DNA from: Tritrichomonas musculus
Taxonomy: Eukaryota; Parabasalia; Tritrichomonadida; Tritrichomonadidae
Direction: 5' to 3'
DNA length: 64,000 nt
Assembly (NCBI GenBank): GCA_039105265.1
Contig: JAPFFF010000007.1
Span: 2,046,001-2,110,000, forward strand
A model generated the notes under the pieces. It did not search any database, was not told where the DNA came from, and was given only the letters and a program-made list of their open reading frames with translations. Both the position numbers and the translations under genes were made by a program. The first letter of the stretch is position 1. Every line of letters begins with the position of its first letter. This document shows, piece after piece, positions 17,691 through 28,483 of the stretch.

Positions 17691-20600
17691 ATGAGTATTG
17701 ATCCTCAAACACTTAAAGAGACAGATGAATTTATCGACCTTCAAGAATCTATAATCAATTTAACCACTCAAAAAATCGAAGACACGCTCAAAACTTGTAA
17801 GAACTTTTTCGATCAACCAGATATTGAAAAACAATCATTAGTTGATTCTTTTTTACATGCAGTTATGAATGCTGTTCATTGCCGCCCATATAATCATGAT
17901 AACATTGCAAAGATATGCGCCCTTATCATTGAACATTTTGAAGACACAAAATTAGTTGACTATTTCAAAGAAGAAATCTTATCAACACAAATAGACAGAT
18001 TACAAAATTATGAATTTATACCTTTCTTACAGAAATGCTATTATCATAAAATTTTTTCAAAAGATCAAGTTATTTCATGCATATTAAGGTATAAGATTTT
18101 AACAACTCATAATTTCAACACAATTCTTTCATTTTTCTGTTATTTTGCACCTGTAATTCAAGATGTATTTCCTCAGCTTTATCAAGAGTGCATTGATAAA
18201 ATGGATTATAAAGAAAAGAATTCTGAATTACCAATTGAATTCCATAAATTTCATAAAAAGTTTCGTTTCTTTAAACAAATGGATTGGGAACTTCAACATG
18301 TTTGCACTTATAATTATTACATCCCTGGTACAATAGAATGGGCGATTGGCAACGATGATGTTAACGAAATGAAAAATATTATTGAACGAACAGAATATGA
18401 ATCCTATAAATACATTGTTACTCCAGATGATTATGTTCTTGATTATGAACAATTCCATCCAAACAAACGCGTTTTGCCATCTGTATTTGAGCCTTCTAGA
18501 ATTTTATTGAATCATCCAACTTTAATTCAATTTGCAGCTTACCATGGATCTGCCAACTGCTTTAAATATTTACTTCAACTTGGAGCAAGCCCAAATTGCA
18601 TCGATCAAGTTGGAATAGGACTTGCGCAATTCGCTGCAGCTGGAGAAAATTTAGAAATTATTCAATTATGTGCTCAATTAAATGTTAACTTTGCAAGATC
18701 ATGCCATTTTGCAACAGCTTATAACAATTTCGATGTTCTTCAATGGATGATTAAAAATATGCATTTAAGAATTCTTAATACTGATGATGCTTTTGGAACA
18801 ATATTACATCGAGCAGCAGCATCAAACAACATCAGAATTCTCAAATTTTGCATAGACTACTGCACAGAAAATGTAAAGAAAGGCGTTAGAAATAGCTGCT
18901 TTGATTTACATGAACAATATCTAAAGTACAGCAAAAACAAAGATAGATCTAGCAATTTAAGTGATGAAAAGGAAGACTCTGATACAGATTCATCATGCTC
19001 AGACACAGAATACGATCCCGAATTTCAGATTATTAATGTTGTTACGAAACGTGGAGAGACACCTCTTCATGCTGCTGCTGCAAAAGGTAATATTGAAGCC
19101 ATGAAATTATTATTAAGTCATAGAATGATTCTTCCCAATGCTATTAGTGAAGATGGCTGTACTCCATTTTATTTTGCTGTACTGTACAACAAATTAGAAG
19201 TTGTTAATTATCTTATAACTGATTCTAGAATTAATATTAACAAACCAGATGACGAAGGACAAACACCTCTTCATATTGCTGTCAAATATGGATATTATGA
19301 CATAGTTGCATCACTTTTGTCATCACCACATATTCAGATAAATGCATGCAATATGAATGGACAAACAGCTCTTCATTATGCAGCAATTTATGATCAAAAA
19401 GATATTCTTGATGTATTGCTTGATGACGAACGAACACAAAAAAATCCACAAGATAATCTAAAACAAACTCCTTTATTTGTAGCCATAATGCAAGATAATC
19501 AAAAAATCGTTGAAGAATTAATTAATCGAAAAGAAATATCAATTACATTAAGTGATGAGCTAGGCTACACACCACTTCATATTGCAGTAGAATTACATCG
19601 TCTGGAATGTGAAAGATTGCTTCTTCACAAACACTTTGATGAAAGCGAAATGATCGATAATGAAGAAATGGATTCTCATGATAATGAATTACTTAACGAT
19701 TTTCTTAAAAATCAAAAAAAGCTTATCAAAGATCTCAATTGTTCCGACGACAATGGAATGAATGCTATCCAACTTGCTGTTCAAAATGGTGATATTGAAT
19801 CAATTATGCTTCTCATGGATTTTGTTAATATATTTCACAAAGATAACAATGGAAATACAACTATTCACATCGCTGCTTTGAATGATCAAACAGAACTTTT
19901 ATCATATTTTTATGAAATGAATTCATTCAACTTCAAAAAGAAAAACAATCTAGGACAATCACCATTTCAAACCTCAATTCAAGCCAAAGGCTTTGAAACT
20001 TTTTTATTCTTCATCAGAAATTCAAAAGAGCTAGATTGTGAAGAGTGCATTCATGAAGCTGACTACCAAGGAATGTCAGCTTTATCATTAGCTACTAAAT
20101 ATCAACGATTTGAAATGGTTGAATATTTACTCAAAACAGTTGGTGGATTCAATGTTAATGAACAAAATAATTTAGGACAGACACCTTTACATATTGCTGC
20201 TTCATTGATGAATCATGAAATATTCCGAATTCTTCTTAATGAGGAAAACATTGATATAAATCTTCAAGATAATAAGAAAAATACACCACTTTTCGTTTGT
20301 ATAGCTAATAAAGATGAAGAGGCTGCATTATCTTTGATTGAAAGAAGAGATTGTTTGACTAATATTCAAAATGAAGATGGTTGGACACCTCTTCATTTTG
20401 CTGCTTCAATTGGAAATGTAAAATTATTGATGAAAATAATAAACAAAAAAGATGCTCCTGTTGATGTTCTTAATAATGATCAAATGACACCATTAGATAT
20501 TGCAATTCAAAACAAATTTACAGATGCAGAAGAATATTTAATTTTGAAGGCTTCACAGAAAAATTTGGAAATAAAAGACAAGAGTGGACATACTGCTTAT

Positions 20601-20723
20601 GATTATGCAATCTCAACAAATCAAAAAGATGTTGCTCAGATGATCAATAATAAGATTAATTCACCAATCACATCTTTCTTTCAATCAATTCCAAAAATGA
20701 CAACACTGATGATCAAACATTAA
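17691..20723 (+). CDS. Large DUF3447/ankyrin-repeat protein (1010 aa)
   Basis: Residues 1-190 are the helical N-terminal region typical of trichomonad DUF3447 proteins. Residues 200-400 hold divergent ankyrin-like units (for example LIQFAAYHGSANCFKYLLQL). A Ser/Asp/Glu-rich acidic spacer lies at about 418-440. From about 448 to the end there are some 15 canonical ankyrin repeats, recognisable by TPLHxAxxxG, such as GETPLHAAAAKGNIEAMKLL and GWTPLHFAASIGNVKLLMKI. The protein should be a soluble interaction scaffold; no catalytic domain, membrane segment or signal peptide is visible. It belongs to the same family as the shorter gene at the left end of the window but has a complete repeat array. 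Partners are unknown. Confidence 0.92.
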   Translation: MSIDPQTLKETDEFIDLQESIINLTTQKIEDTLKTCKNFFDQPDIEKQSLVDSFLHAVMNAVHCRPYNHDNIAKICALIIEHFEDTKLVDYFKEEILSTQIDRLQNYEFIPFLQKCYYHKIFSKDQVISCILRYKILTTHNFNTILSFFCYFAPVIQDVFPQLYQECIDKMDYKEKNSELPIEFHKFHKKFRFFKQMDWELQHVCTYNYYIPGTIEWAIGNDDVNEMKNIIERTEYESYKYIVTPDDYVLDYEQFHPNKRVLPSVFEPSRILLNHPTLIQFAAYHGSANCFKYLLQLGASPNCIDQVGIGLAQFAAAGENLEIIQLCAQLNVNFARSCHFATAYNNFDVLQWMIKNMHLRILNTDDAFGTILHRAAASNNIRILKFCIDYCTENVKKGVRNSCFDLHEQYLKYSKNKDRSSNLSDEKEDSDTDSSCSDTEYDPEFQIINVVTKRGETPLHAAAAKGNIEAMKLLLSHRMILPNAISEDGCTPFYFAVLYNKLEVVNYLITDSRININKPDDEGQTPLHIAVKYGYYDIVASLLSSPHIQINACNMNGQTALHYAAIYDQKDILDVLLDDERTQKNPQDNLKQTPLFVAIMQDNQKIVEELINRKEISITLSDELGYTPLHIAVELHRLECERLLLHKHFDESEMIDNEEMDSHDNELLNDFLKNQKKLIKDLNCSDDNGMNAIQLAVQNGDIESIMLLMDFVNIFHKDNNGNTTIHIAALNDQTELLSYFYEMNSFNFKKKNNLGQSPFQTSIQAKGFETFLFFIRNSKELDCEECIHEADYQGMSALSLATKYQRFEMVEYLLKTVGGFNVNEQNNLGQTPLHIAASLMNHEIFRILLNEENIDINLQDNKKNTPLFVCIANKDEEAALSLIERRDCLTNIQNEDGWTPLHFAASIGNVKLLMKIINKKDAPVDVLNNDQMTPLDIAIQNKFTDAEEYLILKASQKNLEIKDKSGHTAYDYAISTNQKDVAQMINNKINSPITSFFQSIPKMTTLMIKH

Positions 20724-21349
20724 GATACCTCAAATTTTTTTTATTATTATTAAATAGAGATATTATAGATAATTGACATTTTTTTTTAATTTAGTACAAT
20801 ATATTATTTTTAAATTTATGACAAAAAAGAAATATTGTTTAAAAATCATTTCAATAAAGTGATTGATATTAAATTGCTTATACTTATATCATTTACCACA
20901 TTTTTGATATGAAAAATCTATAATATTTCAATATTAACATCTATCTGATGATTTCTATGGTTTGATTTGGCATAAGTTTTCAATCAATTTTTACTAATAT
21001 CAAGTATAAATAATTTTGCTTCAATATTATTCCCTTTTACTATTCCTATTATTATAATAATTTTATTTATATTCTGCATTGCAATCTATTTTTTCATGAT
21101 AGAAAAAAATTAAAATATCATTACACTCAAGAAATTGGTTTTAAACGTTAACAGATTTAAATTAATAAAAAAATATTGTTTTTTTTTTTTAATATAATAA
21201 TAAAAAGTTAAGACCGTATTTATTAAAAAAAAAAAAGCAAAATTAAATCTATAAAAGAAAAATAAAAACGCAACAACTCTATAAAAAGAGTTAGAGAAAT
21301 ATATAACAATTATATGAAACGTTATATTAATTCTTCACATGCAATTAAT
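20724..21349. other. Intergenic between convergent genes, no gene seen
   Basis: About 620 bases of A/T-rich DNA with poly-T and poly-A runs near 21180 and 21228. Nothing else is recognised. Confidence 0.6.
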
Positions 21350-22729
21350 TCATTTATTCCATCTACATGTAACAAGATCGCCTTTATGAGAATTAGCTTT
21401 CAATAGTCCAGCAGAATGCCTAAAGAGCCTTACAACCGATTCATCAACATCATCAACTAGTTCTTCTTTTATCATATGTATTTTTAAAGCTTCTTCTTTA
21501 GAAACTTCAACAAAACCATGCGTCAAAAACGAACCTTGACTATTGAATAACGCAGCTGCAGGCTTTGTTACATTAATTAAAGCGCCAAAAATATCTCGGT
21601 TGACTTTAAGAATGTCAATCGATATCCAATATATACCAAGTACTGATATCAGTTCTGGATAATGCGTAGATAATATTAGTGCATTCCATAATTTATGCTC
21701 GAATCGGAGATTTTTAGTTGATCTTGCTTTAAAAAATGTTTGAATTACTTGCTTTATGGTTGTTTGTGGAGTAAGCCAAAATTCTTTTGGAAGAAAATTG
21801 AGTTCAATTGGATTGATAGTAATATCTAAGAGTTCTTTTTCCGAGAATCTTCGACCTGATCTCATTCTGAAAGAATAAATAGGAACTTTAGAAAAAGCAA
21901 TATTATTTGGCTGAGATTTAAATTGATTCTGTGCCTTTATTCCATTAACATGATATGAATTGTGATTAATTGAAGGAAGCAAGGAGAAATCTATTGAATT
22001 ACCTACTGGTTGCTTTATAATATTTGAGTTAATTGGAGAAAAATATTGATATGCTGGCTGCTGATCTTGCAGCTTTATTTGCTGGGGCTGTTGATGAAAA
22101 AATATTGAATTTGCTTGATTTGTATTCACATACATCTGATTATTATTAATGATTGTGTTCGAGAAATTTGGAACTGCTGAAGTTGCAAATTGGTCAGCAG
22201 GGGATCTTATTATAACTTGCTGTTGAATAGGTGGAGGTATAGCTTGAATATTATTGAAATTTTGATAATTTGCAGGCAAAGGTGCATTATTAAATGGTTG
22301 CTCTATTATTATATTATTTTGCATTCGAGGCAAAATTGGTTTACTATTATTATACATTACATTATTGATAGAATTATAAGACTGACGAGGAAATGATATA
22401 ATCTGTCTTTGCTGAGACAGATTTATATCTGAATTGCTATTGAATTTGTTAGTAGCCGAACTGGCAGAAATATCTGAAGGTGAATTATTAATATTTGAAG
22501 AATTAGAGATTTGAGTTGCATTTGATGCTGCATTGCTACTCAATGACTCAAGATCATTATTGCTTTCGTCTTTATGATGCAACAAAGGTAAATCAGTTTC
22601 TATTGAAAATGGTTGCGGACCTTCAAAAGGAAATGATGGGATAAGAGATGGTAATCGAACACGTCCATTAACACTTTGTAAACTACTGTCCTGTGGGAGT
22701 GGTGATAAAAATGGAGCTATTTCATTCAT
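21350..22729 (-). CDS. Probable IBP39-like initiator-binding domain (IBD) protein, Gln/Asn-rich (459 aa)
   Basis: The C-terminal third (about 290-440) matches what I know of the IBD, the winged-helix domain with which Trichomonas IBP39 recognises the core-promoter initiator. It contains NLRFEHKLWNALILSTHYPE, a V-LGIYWISIDILKVNR stretch and NVTKPAAALFNSQGSFLTHG. The basic run FRMRSGRRFSEKE just before it could add DNA contacts or a nuclear signal. Residues 55-280 are low-complexity, rich in Gln, Asn, Ser and Pro, like activation or condensate-forming regions. IBP39 itself has the IBD at the N-terminus, so the order here is reversed and this is probably a relative. It would act in the nucleus on initiator-type promoters, candidates for which occur in this window. 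The stop gives TAAA. Domain call is from memory of the family, not a search. Confidence 0.7.
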   Translation of the reverse strand: MNEIAPFLSPLPQDSSLQSVNGRVRLPSLIPSFPFEGPQPFSIETDLPLLHHKDESNNDLESLSSNAASNATQISNSSNINNSPSDISASSATNKFNSNSDINLSQQRQIISFPRQSYNSINNVMYNNSKPILPRMQNNIIIEQPFNNAPLPANYQNFNNIQAIPPPIQQQVIIRSPADQFATSAVPNFSNTIINNNQMYVNTNQANSIFFHQQPQQIKLQDQQPAYQYFSPINSNIIKQPVGNSIDFSLLPSINHNSYHVNGIKAQNQFKSQPNNIAFSKVPIYSFRMRSGRRFSEKELLDITINPIELNFLPKEFWLTPQTTIKQVIQTFFKARSTKNLRFEHKLWNALILSTHYPELISVLGIYWISIDILKVNRDIFGALINVTKPAAALFNSQGSFLTHGFVEVSKEEALKIHMIKEELVDDVDESVVRLFRHSAGLLKANSHKGDLVTCRWNK

Positions 22730-24328
22730 TGAGATAATTAGTTAGATTTGAATAGAATATATGGAATTTTTTTAAAAAAGATTCAACGCATTCAATTATT
22801 TAACTTTTTTTGAAAAAAATTTTTTGAGATGATTTTATTTATTTGAATGATGGATTATATAATTATAAACTTACTTATTTGAATACAATTGAATGTGAAA
22901 ATTGAATTTACTAGAAAAAATATAAAATTTAAGAACTAATGTCAAACAACATTTTTTCATTTTTTTGTAGATATTTGATTCTTTAATATGACATTTGATT
23001 GTTTTAAAAAAGAGTTATTATTTAATTTAAATTTTCAATTAAGGTTTTGATAACATTCAAAAACTCATTATCTTATAACTTTTGAGATAATTATAATATA
23101 AATTATCACAAATCAATCAATAAAATAATTTGAAAAAACATTTTTTTTTTTGAATAGGCAGTTGGTCTTAGAAGCGACCAATTATCAACATAAAATAGTT
23201 TTTTTTATTATGTTCGTAAACCATCATATCCTTTCTCATCAAAATTTAAAGTATAATATAATTTTATATGTAAATAGATAATATAATCATCAATGTATCC
23301 AAATATTTTGTTTCGGTTAAAATATAAATCTACGACAAAATAACTTGTTTTATTAATAAAATGAAACTCAAACCATCGTTAAAATAATCATGAATGACTT
23401 TCTAATAATGCTTTGCTATTAAAATGTGAATTACTTCCATTTTTTCCTCGATAAATATGTTTTTTGCATTTTAGTTTTCAAATCAAAATTTAACTAATAT
23501 ATATACAATGCAATATAAATTGATTTTAAAAGAGCTTTACTCAGTAATGAAAATTAAAATATACCTCAAAGCTATATATGCGCTCATTTTGACGTATGAT
23601 TATATTCAATTTGAGAAGGATCATAAGGAAAATTAGTTTTTATTGTCTAAAGATGTGATAAATAAAAAAATCTGATTAAGATATTCATCATTATGTTTTC
23701 CGAACTTTTTTATCAGTTTACATTTTTATTTTGAAATAATCTCATAAAAATAGAAAAAAAATGTTTTACGAAGAGATTGAATTATAATGAAATATCTAAT
23801 AATGATTTTGCTGGAAAAATTTTAACATAAAAAATAATCTAATCTTCTCAAAAGTAAAATATTTTATGAAAAGTTTGATGGTTGATTATTTTTTAAGAAA
23901 AAGTGCTTTTTTTTGAATAAGAATAATTTTTTTTGACTCTTGATTATTTTTAAATTTTTGCGAATAAAATCATTTATATCATTATATTTTTAATAGTTTT
24001 CAGACTTATGAAATCAAAATTATTTTTTATAGTAATATAAATTGGAAATCTGAAATTTGTAAAATGCTTCAAAAAAAAATAATCAAAATATTCATTTTAT
24101 ACTATAAACAAAAAAGAAAAAAATTTAAAAATAAAACATTTTATAGAAATACTTTATTGCAATTTTTAATAAAAGTGAATAATAATATATGCAATATGGA
24201 TTAATGCTATCATACTTCCTTTATTATACATAATATTAAATCATGATAGTAAAAATTAAATTAATATATTGAGAATAAATATATAAGACATTATTTAAAA
24301 AACAAAATATCTATTCGAACTAAATACT
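22730..24328. other. Long intergenic region, no gene seen
   Basis: At 1.6 kb this is one of the longest empty stretches. It is A/T-rich throughout with many T and A runs. A small hairpin, TTGGTC at 23162-23167 pairing with GACCAA at 23176-23181, stands out by its G+C. No RNA gene or decayed frame is recognised. Confidence 0.55.
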
Positions 24329-25417
24329 CTAATCAGATGAAGAATTTTCTTTTTTCTTATTTCTACCAAAGTGATTTCGAAAATGATGAAATTGCCTAAT
24401 TAGTATAATATGGATAAACAAAGAATATAATAATATTAAAAATATTGTAACAGATGCGACTGAAATAGCGATTGTTTGTTTATAAGACCAAACATCGTAA
24501 AATTTTAATAATCTACCTCTATCACAAACTTGATCTTTGTAAGTTCCAGTGATTAGGTTGATACTGTAGTTTCCGGTAAAGCCTTCCCCTTTATTTGTTG
24601 AAAAACAAAAGTTGTCCATTATAACTATGCTATGAGAACCAGCAAAATAAAAGCAGTAAGGAGAACAACGAATAAATGATGAATTTGTTGAATTAAGATG
24701 AACATTATCATAAAAAATGGCAACGGAACCAGTATCATCTAAAGATTGCAAATTTTTTAAAAAACAAAAATTCAAAGATACTTCATATCGCTCATTTGCA
24801 TTGAGACTATGAAGAACAAATCCTGCTGAATTATGAGGATAAGAAACATCAGAAATATTGTTGAAATTCAATGAAATTTGACTAGATGTTAGATCAGCAA
24901 ACGTGTTCCCGTTCGGAAAAGGAGATTGATAATTAAGAAATGCAATATCTGCCTGATTTGACAGAGACAAAATTTCATTTGTTCCAGGAAAAACATCAAA
25001 GGTTTTGATTGAACTATAATTGAAAAAGAAATTTGTTTTATTTCCAATATGATAAATTGATATTCCTCCTTGAGACGAAATTCCAGAATATAAAAAACAG
25101 CGATCAAATATGCAACTTGACACATAAAGATTTGCTTCAATAACTTCAATTGCACCTCCACGATTTAATGCTTTGCATTGAACAAATAATGAATCGTAAA
25201 CTTGAACAATAGACGATTTTGATTGAGGATATGCTACAATTGCACCAACATGATCATTCATGGAGCCGATATTAATGAAATTTGCGTCTTGAAAACAATA
25301 ATTTGTTGCTGTAACTACGCGAGTTGAATAATAGTTTTTTGTAGAAGATAGTATAGACTTTTTTTGTTGATGCGAAAATTGATTAATAAAGAAAATAAGC
25401 AATAAAAGATTGAGCAT
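24329..25417 (-). CDS. Type I membrane protein, Pmp-like beta-helix (362 aa)
   Basis: Residues 1-17 are a hydrophobic signal peptide (MLNLLLLIFFINQFSH). Residues 40-290 look like a parabolic run of right-handed beta-helix turns, with GGAIEVIEANLYVSSCIFDRC matching the GGAI...SS..F..C turn motif of chlamydial-type polymorphic membrane proteins, which occur widely in trichomonads. Several N-glycosylation sites (NSS, NSTNSS, NYS) lie in this part. One membrane helix spans about 315-334, and a basic 28-residue tail ends in KKKENSSSD. It should sit on the cell surface or in a secretory vesicle, and a role in adhesion or sensing is inferred. It is much shorter than many relatives, so it may be a small or reduced member. 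Confidence 0.75.
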   Translation of the reverse strand: MLNLLLLIFFINQFSHQQKKSILSSTKNYYSTRVVTATNYCFQDANFINIGSMNDHVGAIVAYPQSKSSIVQVYDSLFVQCKALNRGGAIEVIEANLYVSSCIFDRCFLYSGISSQGGISIYHIGNKTNFFFNYSSIKTFDVFPGTNEILSLSNQADIAFLNYQSPFPNGNTFADLTSSQISLNFNNISDVSYPHNSAGFVLHSLNANERYEVSLNFCFLKNLQSLDDTGSVAIFYDNVHLNSTNSSFIRCSPYCFYFAGSHSIVIMDNFCFSTNKGEGFTGNYSINLITGTYKDQVCDRGRLLKFYDVWSYKQTIAISVASVTIFLILLYSLFIHIILIRQFHHFRNHFGRNKKKENSSSD

Positions 25418-25828
25418 TAATTCTAAATTTTATATTAACTTTTTCAATAACAAATAAAAGCAATATATATCATTAATATCTTATTTGGAAACATATTTTT
25501 AAAAAATTAAACTTGAATACCAAACATCTAAATGATTCTTTAACAATTGTTTTGATTGTATTTCGAATATTTTACAAATTCGAAATCAATATTTAAAAAA
25601 GAATGCCATCGCTTCAACAAATCAGTTTTAGCAAATAAAAAAGGCATGAAAATATCCAAATAGAATTGAACCAAGAATAAATCAAAAAAAAAAAAAAAAA
25701 AATAAACTTAAAGTCAAAATTTATAAAGCCGCATTTAATACATATATAAATTGGATAATAGAAAGAAATCAACTTACATTGATTATTTCATAGTACAAAC
25801 ATAAAATCTTGAAAATATTAACTAAAAT
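25418..25828. other. Intergenic, no gene seen
   Basis: About 400 bases with a run of 19 A at 25684-25702. Nothing else is recognised. Confidence 0.6.
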
Positions 25829-28483
25829 TCAAGAAGTAACTAATTGATGACAAAATGGGCAAACAGGCATACTATCGATATTTGCATCAAATGAAACATT
25901 ATGCTTACAGTATTGACATTCCCATTTAGCATTATCTGTTATAAGCAATCCTGATGCAACACAAATTGGAATTTTAAATCCACATTGATTACATTGACAA
26001 CTCATCTCGTTCAAACTGTTTTGACATTTCGGACAAAATTTCGATTGCTCCATTTTTGGATCAATTGGCGGTTTTTTTGTAAAGATGTCAATTGCCAAAT
26101 TTTCAAATTTTTCTCTTCTTTCTTTAGAATAATCATCATAATATTCAAGAGAAGTAAATGCTTTTGAACATTGCTGATAATATCCAGATTTCATTCCACA
26201 AACAGCTAGAAGTGCTGCAGCTCGATCTTCTCCAACAATATTAGAATATAATTCATAAACTCTAACAGCACAAAGAAGAGCACTTTCCCATTTCTTTTGA
26301 CTCATTAATTTATGAGCGAGAAGATAAAAATGGACACCTTCAGCCTTTCTCCAGGCTTCTTCTAGTAAATTCGAAACTTCGAGTGAATTATCACTTGAGA
26401 AATCACCAGTAAAAGATTTAGGTTTTTTGGAAGGCGATGCTGTCATAGTTGATGACAAAGCAGCTGATGAGGAGATCGTTGAAGACATTTGATTAGTTGT
26501 ATCAATAATATTAATACTTTCTGATGCCTTGATTTGCTCAACAAGCTTAAGACCTGCAAAGATATAGAACTTCTTTGCAGAAATAAGTTTTGCTGAAAAT
26601 AATTTTTCTCGAATTTTGTCTCCTTCACGAACAAGAAGCTTTGCTGCTTCGAGCTCCAGTCCAGCTTGTGAATAAAAATCTATAGCAGTTGAAATTTGAC
26701 CATTTTGAATTAGCTGATTGGTATAATTCATCATCTTTGCTCTTATTTCTATTTGAAATGATCTCCGCTGTGATTTTAAATTACTGGATCCATCTTTAGT
26801 GGTTTCATTGTAATTACTAACTATATCAATTGCACGTTTCCAGTTGTTGAGTCTCATACAAGCTCCAATTGCAGATTGAATATCTCCACCCTTTTCAAAA
26901 GCTTCAACAGACTCATCACTAGCTCCAAGAGCGAGGAACAAACTTCCCAATAAAGGCAAAATTTGTGAGCGTGAAGATTGTTTTTTAAACAACTTATTTA
27001 ATCCATCAAAATCATCTGTAATGAATAAAGAAAGAGCCAATTTTGCTTTATCTTTTGATTTTTGGAATGCTTTTACTGCTGATTTCCAATCGTGATTTTC
27101 AATGTGCATTTCGCCTAAGTTTTGATAGGCTTTAGCAACTGCATCATCGCTACTACTTGAGCCAAGGATATTGATAATCATTTGATAATCACCAATAAGT
27201 GATCTCATTTCAACAGAAAGATCAGTTCGATCAATTGACTCATATATGTTTTGAGCATCATCAAAACGCCCATAATAGGAGAGAATCTGAGCTCGTTGCA
27301 ATTTAGGATCTCTAACTGCTCTAACTCTCTTTATGAATTGTAAACCTTGGTAATTTTGATTTTCTAAATAACATTTTTCTGCCATTGAAAGATTACTCTC
27401 TGTCAGTAAAATTTGGGCTAACTCGTCCATCAATTGAGGATTATTTTGCTGTTTTACAAAATTTATAGCGTTTTCCAGCGGAACGACTGGCCGATCGGCA
27501 AGCATCTTCTTCAAATTTTTTACTAGTTTGGTTGGATAAGTTTTAAAGTACTTTTTATCAGGATTAAGAGGTTTTTTCATAATTTGCATTATATCAACAG
27601 TTAAAATTTCAATTTCGTTGAAATTGACAATTTTTGACTTAGATTGAAAAGTGTCATCCAGTATCATATTATCATAAACGGTAATCTTTTGTTTTTCGCG
27701 CATCGCAACATAGCTAGCAACCTTAGAAGACCACAAAACAGAAGAAATATCTTTTTTGGCAGGACCTACAATTCGAGATGTTGCTACGTTGAAAAATTGG
27801 AGTAAACCAGTGTTATCAACCAAAGCAAGTCTTTTCATATCACATGAACTTGAAATAATATTAGGTGTAATTCCAAGTTTTGCTCTTTTTAATTCTGTTA
27901 AAGAAATTGAATCATAAAAAATGAGGCCATTTTTTATGGAAACAATCAAAGATGTCTGAATCAAACAAATAGCACAAATAGTGCAATCATTTGAATCTTC
28001 ATTTGGTTCATTTTTGCTTTTATTATCTTTATCTTTAATTTGATCGTCAGTAATATCACTAGAATTAGCATCACTATTACTTTTATTGTCTCCAACAATT
28101 TTCCCAATAATGTTTGAAAAAGTTTTGATTAGAGGCTCAGTTTCTCTTTGGAAATTCCATATTACAATTGATGATTGGTCAGCGCATGCAATGATATCTC
28201 CATGCATTGCAAAATAAATTGGCATAAACGTTATAGAAGTTACTGAGATAAAAACACCAATTGTATCTGTTACTGTTATAACACAATTACTATTGATACC
28301 ATTTGTTTCTTTTGAAAAAATTGCAAAAAACCCATTATCACCTGAAATATTAATAACGTTGTAAACATTATGAATTCTTTTCTGCCTTAGGACATAATTA
28401 AAATAGACAAGGGTAAAATTAAAAGAATCTGATTTATTAAATCCATAAAGTAGAGTATTTTTTGTATAAGCGCATAAATCCAT
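25829..28483 (-). CDS. WDR35: IFT-A subunit WDR35/IFT121, without the first propeller (884 aa)
   Basis: WDR35/IFT121 is a subunit of the IFT-A complex that drives return transport along the flagellum with dynein-2. The C-terminal part is diagnostic: NPQLMDELAQILL, then MAEKCYLENQNYQGLQFIKR, ILSYYGRFDDAQNIYESIDR, MRSLIGDYQMIINIL, and further TPR-like helix pairs to about residue 720. It ends in paired zinc-binding motifs (CPKC, CNQC, CQYC, CPFC) between about 820 and 884. Residues 1-260 are divergent WD40-like strands matching only the second propeller. Family members are near 1,180 residues, so about 300 N-terminal residues are absent. An in-frame TGA lies 12 bases before this ATG, and the 800 bases upstream hold no WD40 frame. 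It is divergent from the NAP1 gene. Confidence 0.85.
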   Translation of the reverse strand: MDLCAYTKNTLLYGFNKSDSFNFTLVYFNYVLRQKRIHNVYNVINISGDNGFFAIFSKETNGINSNCVITVTDTIGVFISVTSITFMPIYFAMHGDIIACADQSSIVIWNFQRETEPLIKTFSNIIGKIVGDNKSNSDANSSDITDDQIKDKDNKSKNEPNEDSNDCTICAICLIQTSLIVSIKNGLIFYDSISLTELKRAKLGITPNIISSSCDMKRLALVDNTGLLQFFNVATSRIVGPAKKDISSVLWSSKVASYVAMREKQKITVYDNMILDDTFQSKSKIVNFNEIEILTVDIMQIMKKPLNPDKKYFKTYPTKLVKNLKKMLADRPVVPLENAINFVKQQNNPQLMDELAQILLTESNLSMAEKCYLENQNYQGLQFIKRVRAVRDPKLQRAQILSYYGRFDDAQNIYESIDRTDLSVEMRSLIGDYQMIINILGSSSSDDAVAKAYQNLGEMHIENHDWKSAVKAFQKSKDKAKLALSLFITDDFDGLNKLFKKQSSRSQILPLLGSLFLALGASDESVEAFEKGGDIQSAIGACMRLNNWKRAIDIVSNYNETTKDGSSNLKSQRRSFQIEIRAKMMNYTNQLIQNGQISTAIDFYSQAGLELEAAKLLVREGDKIREKLFSAKLISAKKFYIFAGLKLVEQIKASESINIIDTTNQMSSTISSSAALSSTMTASPSKKPKSFTGDFSSDNSLEVSNLLEEAWRKAEGVHFYLLAHKLMSQKKWESALLCAVRVYELYSNIVGEDRAAALLAVCGMKSGYYQQCSKAFTSLEYYDDYSKERREKFENLAIDIFTKKPPIDPKMEQSKFCPKCQNSLNEMSCQCNQCGFKIPICVASGLLITDNAKWECQYCKHNVSFDANIDSMPVCPFCHQLVTS

